A stretch of 47,911 nt of DNA from Clostridiales bacterium (GTDB lineage: Bacteria > Bacillota > Clostridia > Lachnospirales > UBA12420). A program made the translations under genes and the position numbers. Position 1 is the stretch's first letter, and the number at the start of each line of letters is the position of its first letter. The notes beneath the pieces are model-generated. The model did no database searches. It was not told where the DNA came from and worked only from the letters and a program-made list of their open reading frames with translations. Location: contig DMOI01000044.1 in the NCBI GenBank assembly GCA_003452395.1, forward strand, positions 1 to 47,911, read 5' to 3'. This document shows positions 33,651 through 41,451 of the stretch, in pieces.

Positions 33651-33776
33651 TCCTCGGTAGCTCAGTGGTATAAGCAGAGAACCAAAATCTATGTACTTTA
33701 GATTTTGTGTGAATCGCTTAGTCAGGCAAATATGGTATTAGTGGAAACTACAACATGGCAACAAAATGAACAGTAA
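33651..33776 (+). repeat. 126-bp chimeric unit upstream of tRNA-Asn
   Basis: First ~20 nt of tRNA-Asn (one base different), then the shared core. Its hairpin arms are CAAAATCTA (33683-33691) and TAGATTTTG (33699-33707) with a 7-nt loop: they differ from the Gly/Phe arms but still pair fully. Then GAATCGCTTAGTCAGGCAAA and an Asn-specific spacer to the real tRNA-Asn. Confidence 0.85.
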
Positions 33777-33848
33777 TCCTCGATAGCTCAGTGGTAGAGC
33801 ATTCGGCTGTTAACCGAAGGGTCGTAGGTTCGAGCCCCACTCGAGGAG
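33777..33848 (+). tRNA. tRNA-Asn (GTT)
   Basis: Acceptor TCCTCGA/TCGAGGA, G73, anticodon loop CTGTTAA on TTCGG/CCGAA, T-loop GGTTCGAGCC. Confidence 0.96.
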
Positions 33849-33854
33849 TTTTCT

Positions 33855-33926
33855 GGTCCATTGGTCAAGCGGTCAAGACATCGCCCTTTCACGGCGGTAA
33901 CAGGGGTTCGATTCCCCTATGGACTA
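33855..33926 (+). tRNA. tRNA-Glu (TTC)
   Basis: Acceptor GGTCCAT/ATGGACT with a terminal G-U pair, anticodon loop CTTTCAC on CGCC/GGCG, T-loop GGGTTCGATTCCC. Confidence 0.95.
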
Positions 33927-33939
33927 TAGTAAATATATT

Positions 33940-34010
33940 GGCGCCATAGCCAAGTGGTAAGGCAAAGGTCTGCAACACCTTTATCACCAGTTCAAATCTG
34001 GTTGGCGCCT
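33940..34010 (+). tRNA. tRNA-Cys (GCA)
   Basis: Acceptor GGCGCCA/TGGCGCC, U73, anticodon loop CTGCAAC on AAGGT/ACCTT, T-loop AGTTCAAATCT. Confidence 0.96.
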
Positions 34011-34030
34011 TACTTCCTAAAATAAAATAT

Positions 34031-34104
<74 letters not shown>

Positions 34105-34110
34105 TAGCAT

Positions 34111-34138
34111 AGAATCAACGTTTGTTGATTCTTTTTTT
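34111..34138 (+). terminator. Terminator of the plus-strand tRNA operon
   Basis: AGAATCAAC (34111-34119), GTTT loop, GTTGATTCT (34124-34132), T-run. Confidence 0.92.
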
Positions 34139-34156
34139 ATGTCCTAAAGGCGAAAA

Positions 34157-34176
34157 TAGTGTCCAAATAGTGTCCA
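34157..34176. repeat. Left integrase arm-type repeats
   Basis: TAGTGTCCA at 34157-34165 and 34168-34176 (11-bp period). The same pair occurs inside the right end (46515-46523 and 46526-46534), and a single copy past attR at 46746-46754. The position suits integrase arm-binding sites. Confidence 0.6.
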
Positions 34177-34210
34177 ATGGATTTTTTGTACGATTTTTTA
34201 TTTAGAACCT

Positions 34211-34239
34211 TTGACAAAAACTAGTAATAAGAGTAAAAT
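34211..34239 (+). promoter_or_regulatory. Promoter of the left cargo pair
   Basis: TTGACA (34211-34216), 17-bp spacer, TAAAAT (34234-34239), about 40 bp before the membrane-protein start. Confidence 0.65.
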
Positions 34240-34279
34240 GAAATCAGGATTTACGACAAAATAACAAGGGGTGTTTTAA

Positions 34280-34960
34280 GTGGAAAAATTATTTGAGTTT
34301 TTAACCGGGCTACCACCAAATATAATAATAATAATCTTGAGCATAACTGCATTTACGTTCATTGTGGAAATATTAAATGCAGATGAAGTTGAAAAATGCT
34401 TTTGGACAAGTTCTAATAAATTGTTTCATAGTATATTTTCAACAATATATAGGTCATTGGGGTTAATGTTTGGAGTTATTATATATGGAAGTTCTTTAAA
34501 AAATGCAGATATCATAGTTAAAAATATATTTAATATAGGGATGGGCATTGTAATTATAATATTGATTTTGACAATAATAAAGCAAAGAATGTTAAGTTTA
34601 AAATTGTTTAAAAAATGGATTAAGGGCGAATATTCTCCGGAAATATATGCTTCATCAATAAACTTATTAGCAATCATTATTTTACTTTATCCTGCTCCAG
34701 AGATAATAAAAATACAAAATTATGAATTGATTATTACACTACTCAGCTTAATCTTTGCTGCATTTATGGAGGTTGTTAAGAAAAGTTGGATAATATCAAA
34801 AAAGTATTATATTAAATTTGATAAGGATAATAGAAAATGGTACATAAAGAAAGGAATACAAGGGAAGAAGGTTTTGCTACAATCGGGGAATACATCAATT
34901 ATAAGAGACAAAAGTGTTATAGATAACACAGAGATTTATTTAGAAGAAGGTGATAAATAA
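34280..34960 (+). CDS. Multi-pass membrane protein, unknown
   Basis: 226 residues, not recognised. About five hydrophobic segments (~13-35, ~52-72, ~80-100, ~122-142, ~150-170), then a basic cytoplasmic tail (~175-226). GTG 34280 follows AAGGGGTG. It overlaps the next gene (TAATG), so the two are translationally coupled. Cargo between attL and the integrase; could serve in defence or superinfection exclusion, but nothing in it shows this. Confidence 0.65.
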   Translation: MEKLFEFLTGLPPNIIIIILSITAFTFIVEILNADEVEKCFWTSSNKLFHSIFSTIYRSLGLMFGVIIYGSSLKNADIIVKNIFNIGMGIVIIILILTIIKQRMLSLKLFKKWIKGEYSPEIYASSINLLAIIILLYPAPEIIKIQNYELIITLLSLIFAAFMEVVKKSWIISKKYYIKFDKDNRKWYIKKGIQGKKVLLQSGNTSIIRDKSVIDNTEIYLEEGDK

Positions 34961-35334
34961 TGGGTTTAATAGGAGATATTAAAGATGCAGCAAGTATAGT
35001 TCAAAAAGCTGATAACATTGAATTATATCAAAAAATACTAGATATACAAGCTTCTGCACTAGAGTTACAAGAAGAGAATATAAACTTAAAGAACAAAGTA
35101 AGAGAACTAGAGAAACGAAAGAATATAGAAGATAGCCTTGAATTTAGGGAAAATGCTTATTACAAGAAGTTAGAAGATAACAAAGAAGATGGACCTTTCT
35201 GTAGTGCTTGTTGGGATAAGGATAAGAGGTTAACAAGAATGCATTCCATTAATGATGGAACAGTTGTCAAATTTGCTTGTTCTGTTTGCAATTGTAGAGT
35301 ATACGAAGATGGCGAAGCTTGTTGGGGAATTTAA
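34960..35334 (+). CDS. Coiled-coil protein with C-terminal zinc ribbon
   Basis: 124 residues. Residues ~15-75 form a heptad-rich helix; residues ~85-115 carry CSAC and CSVC pairs (PFCSACWDKDKRL and FACSVCNCRVY), a four-Cys zinc ribbon. This layout is frequent in phage and integrative-element cargo. It may bind nucleic acid or oligomerise with the membrane partner upstream. Function unknown. Confidence 0.65.
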   Translation: MGLIGDIKDAASIVQKADNIELYQKILDIQASALELQEENINLKNKVRELEKRKNIEDSLEFRENAYYKKLEDNKEDGPFCSACWDKDKRLTRMHSINDGTVVKFACSVCNCRVYEDGEACWGI

Positions 35335-35337
35335 AAT

Positions 35338-35359
35338 AAAGCACCTGTAAGGGTGCTTT
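35338..35359. terminator. Bidirectional terminator between convergent genes
   Basis: AAAGCACC (35338-35345) and GGTGCTTT (35352-35359), 6-nt loop. It serves the zinc-ribbon gene (+) and the integrase (-). Confidence 0.85.
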
Positions 35360-36522
35360 TAACATACTTCTTTATGAGAATTTGCTTTTATATCTAATAT
35401 TCCATTCATTGTATCTGCTACCTGTCTTTCTGATGCCTCGAATATATGAGCATATATCTGTTGAGTTACATTGGGGCTACTATGCCCTACTCTTTTGGCT
35501 ATGAGTTGAATATGAACATTACTGTTGATCAAAAGACTAACGGATGTATGTCGTAGTGCGTGAAAAGATATATCGGGTAAGATATATTTCTTTATGAGCT
35601 TTTTGAATATCTTATATGGTGTATCCGGATGCATTTTGCCTCCAAAGTCAGTAATGAATACTTTGTCACTTTCAATCCACTGTGAGCCAAGTTTTAATCT
35701 AAGTTCTAAAGTCTCGGTCCTATGCTGTCTTAATAAGTCAGCGGTAACTTTTGTGAAGGTCACAGTACGAACAGAACTTTCATTCTTAGGACCTTTTTCT
35801 ATGATACCCTTTCCACTTATGTACTGAGTTGAGTTTACAACTCTGAGTACTTGCTTGTCCAAGTCTACATTATCCCAAGACAACCCTGTTATTTCGCCTT
35901 TACGCATTCCTGTATCAATTGCCAACATAATTAATGCACGATACTTGATTGGTTCGTTTAAGAGGCATTTAATGAGTTTCTGTACATCTTCGGGAGAATA
36001 GCAGTCAACCTCTTTTTTCTTAGGTTTAGGTTTTGGTACCTTGTCATTTGGGTTAGATACAAGTAGCTCCCAGTTGACAGCTGCATTTAAGATAGAAGAC
36101 ACTACACAGTAATAATGTTTGATAGTCTTTTCTGATAATGTGGTACCTTTATTTGTTGTAACAGTACGCAAGTCGTTATATAAAGTGATTAGATGAAGAG
36201 GGCTAACGTCCTTTAGTTTTAGATAGCCAATGCCAGGTATTATTCTTTTTAGTAAGTCCTTATAGCGTGCAACAGTCTTAGGAGCTAATTGAATTTCAGC
36301 ATACTCGTTTATCCACTTATTTGCGAATTCTTCAAAGGTCAATCCATTATTTCTCACAAAAGTTCCTGTCTTGATATTGGCCTTGATTTCAGCTTCCCTT
36401 GCTTTTGCCTCTTTTGAACCTCCGTGAAAAGTTTCTGTGTGACGAATTCGTTTACCATTCGCATCATAGCCTAGAAATACGTCAATTTTATGAGTTTCCT
36501 TGTCCATCTTTGCTATTGCCAT
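35359..36522 (-). CDS. int: Tyrosine integrase
   Basis: About 387 residues from ATG 36522 (AGGAGG nine bases upstream; the ORF opens at 36570). N-terminal arm-binding AP2-like region (~1-55), core-binding SAM-like domain (~60-150), catalytic domain with Arg in DTGMRKGEITGL, HALRHTS, HSSPNVTQQIYAH holding the His and the nucleophile Tyr. Tn916/phage family. It reads toward attL, the normal place for a satellite or prophage integrase, and should catalyse insertion at tRNA-fMet. Confidence 0.95.
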   Translation of the reverse strand: MAIAKMDKETHKIDVFLGYDANGKRIRHTETFHGGSKEAKAREAEIKANIKTGTFVRNNGLTFEEFANKWINEYAEIQLAPKTVARYKDLLKRIIPGIGYLKLKDVSPLHLITLYNDLRTVTTNKGTTLSEKTIKHYYCVVSSILNAAVNWELLVSNPNDKVPKPKPKKKEVDCYSPEDVQKLIKCLLNEPIKYRALIMLAIDTGMRKGEITGLSWDNVDLDKQVLRVVNSTQYISGKGIIEKGPKNESSVRTVTFTKVTADLLRQHRTETLELRLKLGSQWIESDKVFITDFGGKMHPDTPYKIFKKLIKKYILPDISFHALRHTSVSLLINSNVHIQLIAKRVGHSSPNVTQQIYAHIFEASERQVADTMNGILDIKANSHKEVC

Positions 36523-37519
36523 TAGTACCAACCTCCTCTTTGTATTTTTCAAGCTTAATTTTTGGATCAAGTGACGTTAACAGATCTTTATACAATTCAA
36601 ATTTAATTTCTTTATTAATTAAAGCTATTTTTACTTCTTCTGCCCCGTCTTTCCATATTTTCATTTTACTTGCAATTTCCTCTTGAGTGTAATTATTATC
36701 ATAAAAGTTTTTGCGTTTTCTATTTTTTGCTTTTTCATATTCGTTCTCTATAGGACTAGATAAGCGATTTATAGTGTTCTTTATAGTTTTGCCATACTCT
36801 ATACAGCTTGTATTTTCTAGCACAGTCCTTTTAAATCCATCAATTGTTTTCTTCTTTTTAATTGCAAATTCCCTATCGCAATAACTTTTATTGGGCCTAT
36901 CAGGTATAAAAAACCGTTGACAACATTCACAACGTTTTATATGGATATTATTATGTATCAATTCGGATAAGAAAACATATAAGATTAAAGGTACGTCTTG
37001 GATTGAAGAAACCTCATATACATTATATTCACTAATTGAATTTAAAAGATTAGTCTTTGAACTAAAGAACGTGTCTATATTTTTGTAAGAAGGTTCTTTT
37101 AAATAAAAATCTTTTATAATATTTTTGTTGTTATCTTCTAAAAAACGAACTTCCATAAATATATCTTGAGGATTATATAATTGCCTTAAATTAAAAACTT
37201 TCGAGCTGATTAAGTGTAAAGCTTTAAATCTATTTAGCGGATTAAGTTTAAATTCACTTGATGTTCCATTATATATGTAATCAATAATCTGCACAAAATT
37301 AAACTGAATCTGTTGTAATATTTCTTTGGACTTAGATATATCATCAACGAAGTCCTTGAAATAAGAATTTTTTAAAAAAGTGATTGAGTTATCACTTTCA
37401 AAATCTAAAGAAAGAAAATAAACGATAAAATTTCCTAAAATATTTTGTCTTAATTTATTATTGTACAAAATGTACTCTTTTGATTCTTTCGAAACAGAAG
37501 TTGGGATATATACAAGCAT
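36488..37519 (-). CDS. DUF6076-like protein with Cys cluster
   Basis: 343 residues. A long N-terminal helical part, then a compact zinc-finger-like cluster CECCQRFFIPDRPNKSYCD (~198-217), then a basic helical C-terminus. Resemblance to DUF6076 is by eye. It ends inside the integrase start (35-bp overlap), so it forms an operon with int and faces away from the excisionase gene. That is the place where satellites keep their master repressor, but no HTH is evident. ATG 37519 follows AAGGAGG. Confidence 0.6.
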   Translation of the reverse strand: MLVYIPTSVSKESKEYILYNNKLRQNILGNFIVYFLSLDFESDNSITFLKNSYFKDFVDDISKSKEILQQIQFNFVQIIDYIYNGTSSEFKLNPLNRFKALHLISSKVFNLRQLYNPQDIFMEVRFLEDNNKNIIKDFYLKEPSYKNIDTFFSSKTNLLNSISEYNVYEVSSIQDVPLILYVFLSELIHNNIHIKRCECCQRFFIPDRPNKSYCDREFAIKKKKTIDGFKRTVLENTSCIEYGKTIKNTINRLSSPIENEYEKAKNRKRKNFYDNNYTQEEIASKMKIWKDGAEEVKIALINKEIKFELYKDLLTSLDPKIKLEKYKEEVGTNGNSKDGQGNS

Positions 37520-37571
37520 CGAGGGACCTCCTTAATTAAAGATTAGTTTTAAGTGTCTAACTGTTATGTAC

Positions 37572-37640
37572 AAAACTATTATACACCTATTTACAGAATA
37601 AAACAATAGTTTTATAATGAATTTATAGTTATGCATAACT
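37572..37640 (+). promoter_or_regulatory. Promoter and operator-like palindromes of the excisionase operon
   Basis: TTTACA (37590-37595), 17-bp spacer, TATAAT (37613-37618). Inverted AAAACTATT (37572-37580)/AATAGTTTT (37605-37613) flanks the promoter, and a perfect palindrome AGTTATGCATAACT (37627-37640) covers the expected start. Likely binding sites for an element-coded repressor. Confidence 0.6.
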
Positions 37641-37667
37641 AAAATAATGTACTGGGAGGTAATTTCA

Positions 37668-37856
37668 ATGAATTTAATTCAAATGAAAGTTTTTAGAGTA
37701 AAAGAATTAGCAGAGTATTTAGGAGTAAGTCAATGGTTAGTAAGGGATCTAACACGAAAGAAAATACTACCCACTTTCAGGGTAGGCAGCTTATATATGT
37801 ATGAAAAAGAAGCTATTGATGATTGGAAAAAGCAACAATATGAACTGATGAAGTAA
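37668..37856 (+). CDS. Excisionase-family HTH protein
   Basis: 62 residues from ATG 37668, spaced 7 nt from GGGAGG. A single winged HTH (VKELAEYLGVSQWLVRDL, then FRVGSLYMYEKEAIDDW) of the MerR/excisionase type. Expected to bend DNA at att sites or to regulate the operon. Small satellites use such proteins for excision. Confidence 0.82.
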   Translation: MNLIQMKVFRVKELAEYLGVSQWLVRDLTRKKILPTFRVGSLYMYEKEAIDDWKKQQYELMK

Positions 37857-37869
37857 TGGAGGTGAGTAT

Positions 37870-38685
37870 ATGGCTAGACCTTTAAAAATCGGATTAAATT
37901 ATTTTCCAATGGATGTTGCGATGTCAAAGGGTGAAAGACTTTTGTTCGCGAAAGAAGGTGTCATTGGCACAGGAATATTGACACGTTTGTACCAAGAAAT
38001 ATATATGACCAATGGTTATTATATTAAGCTTGATGAAAATCAAATACTATTGTTTAGTACGGAATATAAAGTAGATGACAAAGAATTTATAAAGTTTATA
38101 AATAGTTGTTTAAAATATGGAGTATTTGATGCGGATCTGTATCGCAGATATAATATTTTAACATCTGAAGATATACAGGCTAAATATTTAAAAGCTTGTG
38201 AAAAAAGGATGTGTGTACGAATGTGCTATGAATATGTCTTAGTAGAAGAAAGCTATGGTATAGATGTATATTTTGAATACTTGGATAGTTTCCGGGGGAT
38301 TTCCGGGGAGGAAACCCTAATTAATTCTCCGGAAACTACACAAAGTAAATTAAAAGAAAAGAGAGAAAAAGAAATTAAAAGAAAACATATGATAGATAGA
38401 TTGCTAACAGATGAAAAAATAATAGATAAAATTAAATGGTTTGATAAAGCATATTATGATGATGGTAGAACTACAAAAATAACAGAATCACTTATAAATA
38501 GTGTTAGAGAATATGAGAGAATTTTATTAGATAAAAGAATTAGTGATTTTAAATATAAGGCTGAGTATTTTAGTGAAGATGAAATAGATAATGTAGATTT
38601 TAAAGCTGAGTACGTCCTAGATCCAAACAAACTTAAAAAATATCTATCACAAAAGGACGGTGATTTACTTGCAGAAATTATCTGA
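37870..38685 (+). CDS. DUF4373 / Lin1244-type replication-module protein
   Basis: 271 residues. Residues ~1-105 match the DUF4373 pattern (GLNYFPMDVAMSK, then GIGTGILTRLYQEIY-like and YNILTSEDIQAKYLKAC), a winged-helix domain found in phage replication initiators related to DnaD. The C-terminal half is charged. Starts 13 bp after the excisionase behind GGAGGTG. Probably opens the element's replication origin. Confidence 0.78.
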   Translation: MARPLKIGLNYFPMDVAMSKGERLLFAKEGVIGTGILTRLYQEIYMTNGYYIKLDENQILLFSTEYKVDDKEFIKFINSCLKYGVFDADLYRRYNILTSEDIQAKYLKACEKRMCVRMCYEYVLVEESYGIDVYFEYLDSFRGISGEETLINSPETTQSKLKEKREKEIKRKHMIDRLLTDEKIIDKIKWFDKAYYDDGRTTKITESLINSVREYERILLDKRISDFKYKAEYFSEDEIDNVDFKAEYVLDPNKLKKYLSQKDGDLLAEII

Positions 38686-39070
38686 AAAACAAAGAAAGTT
38701 TGCTGATTATTATATTCAATCCGGAAATGCTGCAGAGAGTTACAAAAAGGCAGGATACAAAGTTAATGAGGCAACTGCAAGAGCTAATTCATCTCGGATG
38801 CTAACAAATGCTAGCATAATCGAGTATATAAAAAGTGTGAATGAAACATTATCAAATTGCAGAATAGCAGATATGGAGGAAGTTAAAAATTTTTGGTCAG
38901 AAGTTTTAAGAGGCGATGTTAATGGCGAAAAGGTTCAATTAAGAGATCGCATAAAAGCAAGTGAATTGATTGCCAAAAGCAATGGTGCATTTATAACTAA
39001 AATCGAAGAATTAGATTCGAGAGAGATTATAATAACTATGTCTGATGAACTTAAAGACTGGGGAGGATGA
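38669..39070 (+). CDS. Terminase small subunit-like protein
   Basis: About 133 residues from TTG 38669 (AGGACGGTGAT upstream); the alternative GTG 38660 adds three residues. The N-terminal KLSEKQRKFADYYIQSGNAA with KKAGYKVNEATARANSSRML is the terminase_2 small-subunit HTH. No large terminase follows. In PICI satellites a lone TerS redirects helper-phage packaging to satellite DNA; that role is inferred here. It overlaps the DUF4373 gene by 17 bp. Confidence 0.82.
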   Translation: MQKLSEKQRKFADYYIQSGNAAESYKKAGYKVNEATARANSSRMLTNASIIEYIKSVNETLSNCRIADMEEVKNFWSEVLRGDVNGEKVQLRDRIKASELIAKSNGAFITKIEELDSREIIITMSDELKDWGG

Positions 39071-39122
39071 ATTGTAAATAATTAAAAGTTATTTAATAAT
39101 AATCATATTTTTAATATTAGTA

Positions 39123-39186
39123 TTGACTATGACTAATCCATATGGTATAGTCAAATAGTAAAACATTAACGATGCATAAGATGCAT
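39123..39186 (+). promoter_or_regulatory. Methylase promoter embedded in an inverted repeat
   Basis: TTGACT (39123-39128), 17-bp spacer, TATAGT (39146-39151). Perfect 8-bp inverted repeat TTGACTAT (39123-39130)/ATAGTCAA (39147-39154) spans both promoter boxes. Direct repeats GATGCAT (39171-39177, 39180-39186) follow. The HTH on the first methylase is the obvious candidate binder. Confidence 0.6.
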
Positions 39187-39202
39187 ATCGAGGGGGATAA
39201 AT

Positions 39203-40429
39203 ATGGAATATAACAATTCTTATAGTACATCGTATATACTAGACAAATTTGATATATCAAGGCAAACATTATATAATTGGATTAATGCAGGATTAGTTAT
39301 GGAGCCTGAGAGAGATTGGAGAGATTGGAGGGTATGGACCCAACAGACATTAGATGAAATAGAAAATGTTATAACTATGAAAAAAGATGGAGTCAAAGCG
39401 GATGATACAGGTATAGAAAAGAATTTACATATAAATAATAGAAGATATCTAGGCAGCAAACATAAGATGGTTGATTTTATAAAGGAAACAATAGATAATG
39501 AGTTTCCAAAATATAAATCTTTTTGCGACCTTTTTGCAGGAACAGGTGTTGTAGCAAATGCGTTTAATAAAAAAGGAGTTAAGGTAATAGTAAATGATTT
39601 GCTGCACTCTAATTATTTATCGTATATGACGTGGTTTTATGATGGTATGTATAACTCGGGAAAGGTAAATAAATTAATTGACGATTTTAATAATATAGTT
39701 CCTAGCAATGATAACTATTTATCAATAAATTTTGGAAACAAGTACTTTTCAATGGAGAACGCAAGAAAAGCAGGTACAATTAGAGAACATATAGATATGA
39801 TAAGTGATGAACTTACAACAAAAGAAAAGGCAATGCTAATAACATCATTACTCTATGCTCTTGATAAAGTTGCAAATACTTGTGGACATTATGATGCATA
39901 TAGAAAAAGTGCTCCAGAAAATCAGAAACTAAAATTATTATACCCATCAATTAAAGATAGTGAGAATAAAGATAATGAGGTATACAAGGAAGATGCAAAT
40001 AAACTTGTAAAGAGTATAAAAGCGGATGTAATGTACATAGATACACCTTATAATTCTAGACAGTATGCGGATGCTTATCACTTACTAGAGAACATAGCAG
40101 AATGGAAAAAACCTGAACTGGAAGGCGTGTCTATGAAATATAAAAACAGATCAAAGATAAAAAGTGATTACTGTACAATAAAAGCACCACTTGCATTTTC
40201 GAATCTAATAGAAAATGTAGATGCAAAGTTGATAGTTGTATCATACAATAATATGGCACAAAAAGGTAATGGAAGATCCAATGCTAAAATGTCTGACGAA
40301 GAAATAATAGAGGCTTTGTCGAGAAAAGGAACAGTAAAAACGTACGAGACTAAACATCAGTACTTTACTACGGGGAAAGCGACCATAGAGGATCACAAAG
40401 AAAGATTGTTTGTATGTAAATGTAAATAG
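39203..40429 (+). CDS. HTH-fused D12-class DNA adenine methyltransferase (M1)
   Basis: 408 residues. Residues ~8-55 are a MerR-type HTH (DISRQTLYNWINAGLV). Residues ~75-405 are a D12 N6-adenine methylase: YLGSKHKM (motif X), FCDLFAGTGVVANAF (motif I, SAM), YIDTPYNSRQY (motif IV; DTPY in place of the common DPPY). It should protect one strand of the site cut by the neighbouring endonuclease. HTH-methylase fusions in other restriction systems repress their own promoter. ATG 39203 follows GAGGGGG. Confidence 0.9.
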   Translation: MEYNNSYSTSYILDKFDISRQTLYNWINAGLVMEPERDWRDWRVWTQQTLDEIENVITMKKDGVKADDTGIEKNLHINNRRYLGSKHKMVDFIKETIDNEFPKYKSFCDLFAGTGVVANAFNKKGVKVIVNDLLHSNYLSYMTWFYDGMYNSGKVNKLIDDFNNIVPSNDNYLSINFGNKYFSMENARKAGTIREHIDMISDELTTKEKAMLITSLLYALDKVANTCGHYDAYRKSAPENQKLKLLYPSIKDSENKDNEVYKEDANKLVKSIKADVMYIDTPYNSRQYADAYHLLENIAEWKKPELEGVSMKYKNRSKIKSDYCTIKAPLAFSNLIENVDAKLIVVSYNNMAQKGNGRSNAKMSDEEIIEALSRKGTVKTYETKHQYFTTGKATIEDHKERLFVCKCK

Positions 40430-40442
40430 AGAGGTGGGTTTA

Positions 40443-41372
40443 TTGAGAAGATCAGAAGAACAGAATTTAATAAAGTCACCACTTAATTATACGGGCGGGA
40501 AATATAAACTATTAGAGCAAATTGTTCCAATATTTCCTGAAAAGATAAGCAAATTTGTTGATTTGTTTTGCGGCGGATGTAATGTAGGAATAAACGTAAT
40601 AGCAGATAAAATAGAATGTATTGATAATCAAAAAAATATAATAAGGTTATATAACATTTTTAAGTTAAACAATGAGCAAAAAATATTAGATATAGTGCTA
40701 GATATTATAGAAAAATATAGACTATCATTAGTTTCAAAGAATGGCTATAACTACTATGACTCGGAAGGCGGAAAAGGACTGGCAGATTACAACAAAGAAA
40801 AGTTTATTAGCTTAAGAGGAGATTATAATAAAAGAAATAAAGATGAGTTATATTATGATATAATGTTTTATGTTATTTTAGTATATGCTTTTAATAATCA
40901 AATCAGGTTTAATAAAGGTGGGAACTATAATGTTCCTGTGGGAAAAAGGGATTTTAATTCAAGTATAGAGGAAAATTTAAAGATGTTTATAAAACGAATA
41001 CATACTTTAAATATAGATTTTATAAATGATGACTTTAGAAACTATAACATAAACAATCTAACAGAAAATGACTTTGTATATGCAGATCCTCCATATTTAA
41101 TAACAACAGCAGCATATAATGAGCAAGGTGGATGGAATGAACAGTTAGAAATGGAATTATTAAACCTCTTAGATAATTTAAATAAAAAGAAAGTTAAGTT
41201 TGCATTATCGAATGTCCTAGAGAGTAATGGGAAGGAAAATATAATATTAAAAGAATGGAGCAAAAAATATAATATACATATGCTAGACTTTACTTATAAA
41301 AATTCTAATTATCAGAAAAAGCAAGAAAATAGAAACAATAAAATCAAGGAAGTGCTGATAACAAATTATTAA
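40443..41372 (+). CDS. D12-class DNA adenine methyltransferase (M2)
   Basis: About 310 residues from TTG 40443 (GAGAGGTGGG upstream; ORF opens at 40410 inside M1). Dam-like: LNYTGGKYKLLEQI (motif X), FVDLFCGGCNVGI (motif I), YADPPYL (motif IV). A second adenine methylase is expected for an asymmetric type IIS site, each enzyme modifying one strand. It follows M1 by 13 bp. Confidence 0.92.
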   Translation: MRRSEEQNLIKSPLNYTGGKYKLLEQIVPIFPEKISKFVDLFCGGCNVGINVIADKIECIDNQKNIIRLYNIFKLNNEQKILDIVLDIIEKYRLSLVSKNGYNYYDSEGGKGLADYNKEKFISLRGDYNKRNKDELYYDIMFYVILVYAFNNQIRFNKGGNYNVPVGKRDFNSSIEENLKMFIKRIHTLNIDFINDDFRNYNINNLTENDFVYADPPYLITTAAYNEQGGWNEQLEMELLNLLDNLNKKKVKFALSNVLESNGKENIILKEWSKKYNIHMLDFTYKNSNYQKKQENRNNKIKEVLITNY

Positions 41373-41400
41373 TCTCTATTGCCAAATAGGGATTTTTTTT
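41371..41400 (+). terminator. Terminator after M2
   Basis: AATCTCTATT (41371-41380) and AATAGGGATT (41385-41394, one wobble pair), 4-nt loop, run of eight T. Confidence 0.85.
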
Positions 41401-41407
41401 GTATAAT
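41379..41407 (+). promoter_or_regulatory. Endonuclease promoter overlapping the M2 terminator
   Basis: TTGCCA (41379-41384, in the hairpin), 17-bp spacer, TATAAT (41402-41407), about 45 bp before the endonuclease start. It would transcribe the endonuclease separately from the methylases. Confidence 0.6.
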
Positions 41408-41451
41408 TAAGTAAAAATATAGAAAAAATTAAATAAGAGGAGTGAAGTATT

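Noticed and set aside
32240..33776. T-box leaders
   Set aside because: No AGGGUGG T-box sequence or terminator/antiterminator, and the units precede tRNA genes, not synthetase or biosynthesis genes.
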